A stretch of DNA of 5,590 nucleotides, from the NCBI GenBank assembly GCA_905479965.1, contig CAJQOR010000023.1:1-5590 (forward strand), written 5' to 3'. Numbering within the stretch: position 1 is the stretch's first letter; every line of letters starts with the position of its first letter. The notes beneath the pieces were generated by a model. It was not told the DNA's origin. It worked only from the letters and a program-made list of their open reading frames with translations, and searched no databases. The translations under genes and the position numbers were made by a program. Shown here in pieces: positions 1 through 5,435 of this stretch. Source of the DNA: an uncultured Rhizobiaceae group bacterium (GTDB taxonomy: Bacteria; Pseudomonadota; Alphaproteobacteria; Rhizobiales; Rhizobiaceae).

Positions 1-2
1 CA

Positions 3-638
3 GCTTCGATTGGTTTGGCGCTTGCCATGGCACTCTTTGTTCACTCACCACGCAGAGGTGTTGGCCTTTTGCGAATGGCATATTTTACGCCAACCGTGTT
101 GCCGCTCATCGCTGTCGCCAATATCTGGATATTTTTCTACCTGCCAACAATCGGGCTGATTGACCAGATACGCGCTTTGTTTGGCTTTTCTGCGCAGAAC
201 TGGATCGGGCAGCCCGATACAGTTTTATATACGATGATTGCCGTTGCAGTATGGAAAGAAGCCGGATTTTTCATGATCTTTTATCTTGCCGCGCTGCAAG
301 CCATTCCGCAGCCCCTGCGAGAAGCTGCAGCCATTGAAGGTGCAAGCCGTTGGACTTTCTTTAAGCGCGTCACGCTGCCCTTAATTATGCCCACCACACT
401 CTTTGTTTCAGTAAATGCCGTTATCAATGCGTTCCGGCTCGTCGACCATATTTTTGTAATGACCCAAGGCGGTCCAAACAACGCGTCAAATCTCTTGTTA
501 TATTACATTTATGACGTAGCTTTCGCGTTTTGGGATACAGCCTATGCCTCGACGCTAACTGTCGTCATGCTCATTATTTTATCCGTTCTTGCCATTGGGC
601 AATTCTTCTTTTTCGACAGAAAGGTTCACTATAAATGA
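3..638 (+). CDS. Carbohydrate ABC transporter permease, MalF/UgpA-like (5' end cut by window edge)
   Basis: Inner-membrane channel subunit of a CUT1-type sugar or sugar-derivative importer. The frame is open to the left edge, so the TTG and ATG codons near base 15-29 are internal and the gene starts upstream. About 211 codons are visible against the usual 290-310, so roughly the first 80-100 residues (first membrane segments) are missing. The sequence shows the permease EAA loop (EAA at bases 321-329, a Gly six residues after its first Glu, then LP twelve residues further on), which docks on the ATPase. It also shows the TQGGPNN motif typical of the MalF/UgpA-side permease, several hydrophobic membrane segments (about bases 90-140, 225-300, 385-440 and 540-615), and a short charged C-terminus ending HYK. 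The stop overlaps the next permease start (ATGA), so the two are translationally coupled. The family call is firm. The substrate (sugar, polyol or glycerol-phosphate type) is not determinable. Confidence 0.93.
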   Translation, partial: ASIGLALAMALFVHSPRRGVGLLRMAYFTPTVLPLIAVANIWIFFYLPTIGLIDQIRALFGFSAQNWIGQPDTVLYTMIAVAVWKEAGFFMIFYLAALQAIPQPLREAAAIEGASRWTFFKRVTLPLIMPTTLFVSVNAVINAFRLVDHIFVMTQGGPNNASNLLLYYIYDVAFAFWDTAYASTLTVVMLIILSVLAIGQFFFFDRKVHYK

Positions 639-1468
639 GCAACTCTGCGACAAAGCAATCAAAGTCATTTCATGATTATCTCTTCAGCTTCGGAGCATGG
701 GCGTTGGCCATCATGTGGGCCCTACCGCTGCTCTATGCCATCTGGACAGCTTTTCATCCCGCAGCATACGAAACGCGGTTTGAACTTTTCGCCCCATTGA
801 CGCTGGAGAATTTTTATAAAGCCTGGGTGCAAGCTCCTTTTGCACGATATTATTTAAACACGATCATGCTTGTGACCAGCATTTTGATAGTGCAATTGAT
901 CCTTGGTACTTTGGCCGCTTTTGCATTTGCCAGACTTGAATTCAAAGGCAAGAATTTTGTTTTCACATTGGTGCTTTTGCAATTAATGGTCATGCCCGAC
1001 ATTCTGATTGTCGAAAACTACCAGACGATGAGAAAGCTTGGTCTGATTGATACGATTTTAGCGATCGGCCTTCCCTATATGGCATCAGGCTTTTGTATCT
1101 TCTTACTGCGCCAAACCTTTATGACCATCCCAACGGAACTAGATGAAGCTGCGCGCATGGAAGGTGCTTCAATTTTCACGCTATTGAAGCGTATTTATGT
1201 GCCGCTCGCCAAACCTACATATCTAGCATTTGGCTTAGTATCTGTAAGCGCGCATTGGAACAATTTCGTTTGGCCGCTAATCATCACTAATTCCGTTGAA
1301 ACCAGACCGCTTACGGTTGGTCTTTCGATTTTCGCAACAACTGATTCTGGCACCGAATGGTCCATTATCAATGCGGCTACGTTGATCACATCCGGGCCGC
1401 TTTTGATCGGGTTTATTTTATTTCAAAGACAATTTGTCCAGAGCTTTATGCGCGCGGGCATCAAATAA
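635..1468 (+). CDS. Carbohydrate ABC transporter permease, MalG/UgpE-like
   Basis: Second membrane subunit of the same importer, expected to pair with the upstream permease. It has 277 residues, the normal length for MalG/UgpE-type proteins. An N-terminal membrane segment lies near residues 20-40, then a periplasmic region with the family-typical LTLENF stretch. Further hydrophobic segments lie at about 72-98, 108-128, 139-160, 195-220 and 250-265. The EAA loop is clear: E171-A-A, G177, then VP at 189-190 and a KPTYLAF continuation, followed by the family-typical HWNNFVWPL. The ATG start is chosen because it overlaps the preceding stop by 4 bases and has an AGAAAGG ribosome-binding sequence at 618-624, ten bases upstream. 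No ATP-binding subunit follows, so the ATPase must be encoded upstream or elsewhere. It resembles UgpE in general layout, but I do not assign glycerol-3-phosphate as substrate. Confidence 0.94.
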   Translation: MSNSATKQSKSFHDYLFSFGAWALAIMWALPLLYAIWTAFHPAAYETRFELFAPLTLENFYKAWVQAPFARYYLNTIMLVTSILIVQLILGTLAAFAFARLEFKGKNFVFTLVLLQLMVMPDILIVENYQTMRKLGLIDTILAIGLPYMASGFCIFLLRQTFMTIPTELDEAARMEGASIFTLLKRIYVPLAKPTYLAFGLVSVSAHWNNFVWPLIITNSVETRPLTVGLSIFATTDSGTEWSIINAATLITSGPLLIGFILFQRQFVQSFMRAGIK

Positions 1469-1487
1469 ACTACAGAAAGAAATCACA

Positions 1488-2306
1488 ATGTCTCTTCCTA
1501 TTCTTGGTGTCGCAACGACAATTAAAGACCTTCAAAAAATTCAAAACTGGGTTTTAGAAAAGCATCGCGATATCGAAGTGCAAGATTTCGTTCTTGCGCA
1601 TCAACTTGATAATCTGGACGACGATGTCATCTCACAATATAAAAGTTGTCTTGATGGTCACGAGGGTAACATTGGCATCCATGGACCTTTTATCAATTTA
1701 GATGTTGCAGCTGTTGATCCAGAGATCGGTAAAGTGACACAAAAAAGACTGCTTCAAGGCTTGGATGTCTGCGAGAAATTGGGCGGAACACATATGGTTG
1801 TGCATTCGCCATTTACCGCATGGTTGTCACTCAACGATTTAAATATGCCCAGCATCAAACGCGATATGTTTAACTCCGCAAAGGGTGTATTGGGTAAATG
1901 CTTGGAGCGGTGTGAAGAAATAGGCTGTACAATGGTTCTCGAAAATATCGATGATACCGATCCGTTTATTCGCAAAGAGTTGGTTAAGACATTTGATAGC
2001 GCTCATTTCAAAGTTTCAATTGATACTGGCCACGCACAATTATCCCATTCAAATAATGGTGCACCTGCCGTCGTCGATTTTATCATCGCAGCAGGTGAGA
2101 TGCTTGGCCATGTCCACTTGCAGGATGTGGATGGTTATGCTGATCGTCACTGGCATCCACTTGAAGGGATTATTCCTTGGGGACCGGTGTTCAATGAGCT
2201 ATCCAAAATTGATGCGTCTCCACGTTTGATCATCGAACCAAAAGATCGCTATGAGCAACTGCCTGCAAGCATCAAACGATTGGAAGAATTGGGGCTCGCT
2301 CAGTAG
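1488..2306 (+). CDS. Sugar phosphate isomerase/epimerase-type TIM-barrel protein
   Basis: Probable cytoplasmic isomerase or epimerase acting on the imported sugar; member of the xylose-isomerase-like TIM barrel superfamily (AP endonuclease 2 fold). It has 272 residues, usual for the family. Seen barrel-strand motifs: IHGPF (H65), VVHSPF (H106), VLEN (E152), SIDTGH (D179, H182), HVHLQD (H208, H210, D213), HWHPL (H221, H223) and IIEPKD (E250). The Glu-Asp-His-Glu pattern matches the divalent-metal site of this superfamily, so the catalytic site looks intact. The start at 1488 is preferred over an in-frame ATG at 1434. The upstream one would overlap the permease by 35 bases and add 18 unrelated residues, while 1488 has an AGAAAGA ribosome-binding sequence seven bases upstream and gives a family-like N-terminus (MSLPILGVATT). 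It sits 19 bases after the permease stop, so it is the last visible gene of the operon. The exact reaction is unknown; inositol or ketose epimerase-like activities are possible. Confidence 0.9.
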   Translation: MSLPILGVATTIKDLQKIQNWVLEKHRDIEVQDFVLAHQLDNLDDDVISQYKSCLDGHEGNIGIHGPFINLDVAAVDPEIGKVTQKRLLQGLDVCEKLGGTHMVVHSPFTAWLSLNDLNMPSIKRDMFNSAKGVLGKCLERCEEIGCTMVLENIDDTDPFIRKELVKTFDSAHFKVSIDTGHAQLSHSNNGAPAVVDFIIAAGEMLGHVHLQDVDGYADRHWHPLEGIIPWGPVFNELSKIDASPRLIIEPKDRYEQLPASIKRLEELGLAQ

Positions 2307-2330
2307 CTAGAGTAAAAAACATTTGCATCT

Positions 2331-2356
2331 CAATTTGTACGTAATTTTCGAAATTG
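2331..2356. terminator. Weak inverted repeat, possible operon end structure
   Basis: CAATTT and AAATTG flank a 14-base interior that itself holds part of a small AATTT/AAATT stem. It lies 25 bases after the isomerase stop, where a terminator would be expected. It is AT-rich and lacks a following T-tract, so it is a poor intrinsic terminator and may be chance. Confidence 0.2.
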
Positions 2357-2386
2357 GCACATTTGTGAAGATTACAATCCATCCTA

Positions 2387-2404
2387 TCAATTCCGACTTT
2401 GAAT
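2387..2404. repeat. 18-base near-repeat of the IS256-like transposase tail
   Basis: TCAATTCCGACTTTGAAT here matches TCAATTCCGTCTTTGAAT at 5517-5534 in 17 of 18 positions, in the same orientation. The right-hand copy lies inside the transposase coding tail (codons for F-K-D-G-I and part of the next Glu on the - strand). Similarity does not clearly extend on either side. It could be a decayed transposon remnant, or chance in AT-rich DNA. Confidence 0.4.
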
Positions 2405-2511
2405 ATTGATCAAACATTATCAGTGTAGGATAAGGTTATACGTTCAAGAGCAGCAGCAAAATAACTGTATGAGTTTAAAACAATAAATTAACCTATATGC
2501 GTCCTCTCTCA

Positions 2512-2895
2512 TCAATCTGGAGGGAGCGATTCTTCCGCCAATTGATCAATCGTTTTGTTTCTGTTTTTCAACACTTCGACCTTGGTACGCAAGTCATCTA
2601 ATTCAAGTGATAGCTGATCTTGCAGCGCAACTAAGCGATTTATGCTGGAACCAATTTCATCTATGTCGTTTGGGGTATTTTCAAGTGGATCTAAGTCCTC
2701 TCGTCCCTCGATCAGCCAGATTAAGGAGACATTATAAATTCCTGCTATCTTTGGCAATTTGTCCGCTCGGGGAGTAGTTTTACCGCTTTCCCATTTGCTT
2801 AATGTCGCAACCTTGACCCCAAGAAATTCAGCGGCCTCTTCAATTGTCATGTCGCTGCCAATTCTCGCGTCTACAATTCTGTTTGCGATTGTCAT
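2512..2895 (-). CDS. XRE-family helix-turn-helix regulator with C-terminal coiled coil
   Basis: Small cytoplasmic DNA-binding protein, 127 residues. Residues 3-63 form a Cro/CI (XRE) helix-turn-helix. The helix TIEEAAEFLG (17-26) is followed by the recognition helix around VATLSKWESGK (29-39), then the typical TPRADKLPKIAGIYNVSLIWLIEG run read in pieces at 41-64. The segment at 65-80 is acidic and probably a linker. Residues 82-115 have heptad-like leucines and valines with many charged residues (NRLVALQDQLSLELDDLRTK), suggesting a coiled coil for dimerisation. The end is acidic (EESLPPD). The layout resembles short XRE regulators common in alphaproteobacteria; target genes cannot be predicted. 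It is convergent with the ABC operon and in the same direction as the cyclic-di-GMP gene, from which it is separated by about 450 bases. The ATG start is conventional, but the strong Shine-Dalgarno sequence lies 21 bases upstream, which is unusual. Confidence 0.88.
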   Translation of the reverse strand: MTIANRIVDARIGSDMTIEEAAEFLGVKVATLSKWESGKTTPRADKLPKIAGIYNVSLIWLIEGREDLDPLENTPNDIDEIGSSINRLVALQDQLSLELDDLRTKVEVLKNRNKTIDQLAEESLPPD

Positions 2896-3344
2896 ATCGT
2901 GACTAAAAATTTACTTCTCCTTTAGTGTAATTTTATCTATCAGCTTCAGCGGGATAAAGAGAGATGTAAAAGCAGCTCAGTCTCGACTTTCACTTAATAT
3001 CTTGGCTTAGAAACTTGCTCATTCATAATGATTCAGAACCCGACCTACAAAACTTAGTAGCACGTTTTCCCAGGATAGTTGAACCGAGGGGCGATTTAAT
3101 TGCTGTTGATCAACACCTAAAGACAAAAATCGACAGCCGAGTTGATAAGTTGTCAGAAAATAGTTCAGATCGATTGCGTGGTTCGGTGAAGAATATGTCT
3201 GCAAAGCAAAGGACAAACTTTGTTTTCCTGATCTCAGCAGACAGTAAGTTGAGTTCAAAAGACGGCATATTTTGGCCCGGCGCGGAAGTTCTGCAATGTT
3301 TTAGGTGTTAAAATCTCTATATTAGCTGGTATTATCGATTTGGG
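2896..3344. other. Intergenic region of about 450 bases, no convincing gene
   Basis: This lies upstream of the XRE gene and downstream of the cyclic-di-GMP gene, both on the - strand, so it should hold the XRE promoter and the terminator of the larger gene. I see no strong sigma-70 pair and no clear GC-rich terminator. A weak TTAC-N12-GTAA inverted pair (2911-2930) overlaps the XRE ribosome-binding site and could be an operator. A + strand frame open from 2970 to 3311, with TTG at 3015, encodes a charged peptide of about 98 residues (ending VLQCFRC). It has no ribosome-binding site and no recognisable motif; it may be a decayed gene piece or chance. An opposite-strand frame (3019-3258) has biased, non-family-like composition and overlaps it. 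Confidence 0.5.
2917..2923 (-). promoter_or_regulatory. Strong but misplaced ribosome-binding site of the XRE gene
   Basis: On the - strand AAAGGAG lies 21 bases before the ATG of the XRE gene, too far for normal initiation. An in-frame ATT codon at 2908-2910 lies six bases after it and would add five residues (first residue then F-S-H-D). An in-frame TAA at 2911-2913 rules out any start further upstream. The 9-mer GGAGAAGTA is identical to the one before the cyclic-di-GMP gene (5093-5101), where the spacing to ATG is normal. Confidence 0.5.
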
Positions 3345-5090
3345 CTAAGCCGCATGATGTAAATTTTGTTTTACACTGCCTGCAGAAGGATGAGAGTAAT
3401 TTTGCTCCCAGATATCTAAATCCTTCGGCAACATCGGTTTACCTGCAAAATACCCTTGAATGACATCGCAGCCCACATCCTCTAGAAAACGATATTGTTG
3501 CTCGACCTCAATGCCTTCAGCAACGGTTGCATAACCAAGAGCACTGGCCATCCTTATGATCGCGATCAAAATAGTTTCATTTTTTTCAGTTATTCCAATT
3601 TCTGCAATCAAAGACCTATCGATTTTAAGTGTATCAAACGGTAGATTAGATAGCTGCGACAAATTAGAAAATCCTGTACCAAAATCATCCAGGCCAATTG
3701 AAATTCCTGCTGCCCTCAATAGCTCTAACTGTTTTTTGGTTTCGCTATATTTTGACATTGCCATGGATTCCGTTATTTCCAGTTCTATAGATTTTGCAGG
3801 AACTTCATAGACGTCAAGTAGTTTTAAAGTGTCGGGCAAGAACTCCGGCGAGCCAAACTGCGATGGCGCAATATTAATTGCAATTTTACGGTAAAGACCC
3901 TGATCAGCCCAGCGTTTGCTTTGTTCGAGAGCTAACTCCATTACCTTTCTACCAAGCGGAATTATCAAGCCCGTTTCTTCAGCCACTGAGATAAATATTT
4001 CAGGGGAAATCAATCCGTGTTCAGGATGCTTCCAACGGGCTAAAGCTTCAACACCTGAAAGTTCACCCGTCATAACATTCACTTTGGGCTGAAACTGTAA
4101 AAATATCTGACCCTCGGAGATTGCTGTTCTAAGAGCTTGCTCAATCCAATTTTTGTATTTGATTTTTTCGTGCATCGGTTTTTGAAAAAGGGCGAAATCA
4201 TGTCTATCATCGCGTTTCGCCTCATACATGGCCAGATCAGAATATTTCAATAGTTCTAACGGGTCGTCTGTATGCTCTGGAAAATTGGCCGCACCAATAC
4301 TAATGCTGGATTTTATTTGGTTACTTTCACAATAAAACGGTTTTTCGAATGCTTTTGATATTTGGTTGGCAATTTTGCGCAGTTCTGATTCATCATATGA
4401 ACCCGGCAATATGGCAACGAACTCATCGCCTGCGTAACGTGCTACAATTATGTCTGCGGGAGGACGATGGCAAAGTTCACCAAAAGTCGACATGCACATG
4501 TCTAATTGCGCGTGTGTTCTATTTAAACCCTGAATGACGATTCGGTCTGCTGCTTGTTTTAAAAACTCGTCACCAACATGGTGTCCAAAAGTATCATTTA
4601 TTTGTTTAAAACCATCAATATCCATGAATAAAACGGTACAGTTGTTCAACTGATTATCATTTTTAATTTCATTAAGTATATGGGCAACAACAGTTCTATT
4701 TGGTAATTTTGTCACTGCGTCAGAATAAGCTAATATATTCATTCGAACAATATTTGAGTTAATTCTGTGCACTAACCCGCGAAAACTATCCGCTAGGCTT
4801 CCAACATCACACGCACCCTCAACATCGATCGGATGATCAAAGTTACCTTGAGCAATAGAATCAGCACTTTTTTTAAGTTGAATAATTTGTTGGGAGAGTT
4901 TCTTAGCCGCTAAATAAGTGATTGTTGTGGGAATTAATACAAGACCTATCATGAAATTTATCGTGGTAAGATTAAATCCGTCAACAATAGGTGTGTAAAT
5001 ATATGCCATAAACACAATGAAGGTTGTTATTGTGCCGCATAGCAATGCAAATCTATTTGGTATGCTATTTATGCCCACACCTTTTTGCAT
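3345..5090 (-). CDS. Membrane-bound HAMP-GGDEF-EAL cyclic-di-GMP enzyme
   Basis: Bifunctional-type cyclic-di-GMP protein, 581 residues. Order: cytoplasmic N-terminus; two membrane segments (about 14-33 and 43-61) with a very short periplasmic loop, so no sizeable external sensor; HAMP-like linker (62-115); GGDEF domain (about 120-300); EAL domain (about 315-560); polar tail. GGDEF shows D157 in FMDIDGFKQIND, GHHVGDEF at 169-176, and the active motif as A220-G-D-E-F, preceded by VARY. The canonical inhibitory RxxD is absent at its expected place, and an extra segment with C199, C207, H193 and H208 precedes the motif. EAL shows E348-A-L, N406, E438 and E441 (ELEITES), D468-D469 (DDFGTGF), K489 (TLKID), E525 (AEGIE) and Q545, so phosphodiesterase residues are complete. 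Net activity is therefore probably cyclic-di-GMP hydrolysis, with synthesis possible. The start is supported by GGAG seven bases upstream. It appears monocistronic in this window. Confidence 0.95.
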   Translation of the reverse strand: MQKGVGINSIPNRFALLCGTITTFIVFMAYIYTPIVDGFNLTTINFMIGLVLIPTTITYLAAKKLSQQIIQLKKSADSIAQGNFDHPIDVEGACDVGSLADSFRGLVHRINSNIVRMNILAYSDAVTKLPNRTVVAHILNEIKNDNQLNNCTVLFMDIDGFKQINDTFGHHVGDEFLKQAADRIVIQGLNRTHAQLDMCMSTFGELCHRPPADIIVARYAGDEFVAILPGSYDESELRKIANQISKAFEKPFYCESNQIKSSISIGAANFPEHTDDPLELLKYSDLAMYEAKRDDRHDFALFQKPMHEKIKYKNWIEQALRTAISEGQIFLQFQPKVNVMTGELSGVEALARWKHPEHGLISPEIFISVAEETGLIIPLGRKVMELALEQSKRWADQGLYRKIAINIAPSQFGSPEFLPDTLKLLDVYEVPAKSIELEITESMAMSKYSETKKQLELLRAAGISIGLDDFGTGFSNLSQLSNLPFDTLKIDRSLIAEIGITEKNETILIAIIRMASALGYATVAEGIEVEQQYRFLEDVGCDVIQGYFAGKPMLPKDLDIWEQNYSHPSAGSVKQNLHHAA

Positions 5091-5097
5091 AATACTT

Positions 5098-5101
5098 CTC
5101 C
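5098..5101 (-). promoter_or_regulatory. Ribosome-binding site of the GGDEF-EAL gene
   Basis: GGAG on the - strand, in the context ATGGAGAAGTATTATG, lies seven bases before the ATG at 5088-5090. This fixes the start of the 581-residue protein. Confidence 0.75.
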
Positions 5102-5110
5102 ATTATCCAC

Positions 5111-5170
5111 TTTAATTAAACATAGCTAAGCTAAGGAAAAGCATCATGCTTCGATCATCAAATCGATCGA
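5111..5170. repeat. Cluster of short perfect palindromes upstream of the GGDEF-EAL gene
   Basis: Within 60 bases there are TTTAATTAAA (5111-5120), TAGCT-A-AGCTA (5123-5133), AAGCAT-C-ATGCTT (5139-5151), TCGAT-N6-ATCGA (5151-5166) and TCGATCGA (5163-5170). The cluster lies 21 to 80 bases before the start codon, in the expected promoter or leader region. These may be regulator binding sites or leader RNA hairpins. Their sequences differ, so they are not copies of one operator. I could not place a convincing -35/-10 pair. Confidence 0.5.
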
Positions 5171-5396
5171 CCTGATTATTTTTTACATTTAAATTTTCAA
5201 TATTTATTCAAAGATATCGCTAAAATTATAACTATGTTTGAATGTGCAAGCCATTAGCTGCATCTGTGCGTCAAACTTCCAGAGCAATCAAGTTAGTTAT
5301 TCCAGTGCAGCAGAGTTGAGGATGCATAGTCTAAATTGTTGAATAATGTCCCTGTTGGCATACAAACTCAACAAAACAGATGAGCCAAACATTCCT

Positions 5397-5412
5397 CTAA
5401 CTAATCAGTTAG
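5397..5412. repeat. Small palindrome CTAACT-AATC-AGTTAG
   Basis: Perfect 6-base arms with a 4-base loop, about 75 bases from the transposase stop and just outside the likely element end. It could be a target feature of the insertion or chance; there is no T-tract to make it a terminator. Confidence 0.35.
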
Positions 5413-5435
5413 CAAGTCTCAAATCTTATGATGAC

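Larger units (their letters stand above)
2307..2511. other. Convergent intergenic region between the ABC operon and the XRE gene
   Basis: About 205 AT-rich bases between two genes that point at each other, so terminators for both are expected here. I see no strong GC-rich stem with a T-run. The best structure is the weak inverted repeat CAATTT (2331-2336) with AAATTG (2351-2356), which also contains AATTT-TCG-AAATT at 2343-2355. No open frame of note is seen. An 18-base stretch at 2387-2404 nearly matches the transposase tail at the right end of the window and is listed separately. Confidence 0.6.

Noticed and set aside
15..29. TTG or ATG near the left edge as the true start of the first permease
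   Set aside because: The frame is open to the window edge and the protein would lack about a third of the family length, so these codons are internal.
1434..1487. In-frame upstream ATG that would extend the isomerase by 18 residues
   Set aside because: It overlaps the permease end, lacks a ribosome-binding site, and the extra residues do not fit the family; the ATG at 1488 has a well-placed AGAAAGA.
3019..3258. 79-residue frame on the - strand
   Set aside because: No recognisable motif, no clear ribosome-binding site, and it overlaps another equally unsupported frame.
5251..5334. TTAGCTGCATC and GATGCATAGTCTAA as arms of a structured RNA
   Set aside because: The arms pair imperfectly with gaps around a loop of roughly 60 bases, and there is no promoter, terminator or known RNA family pattern.
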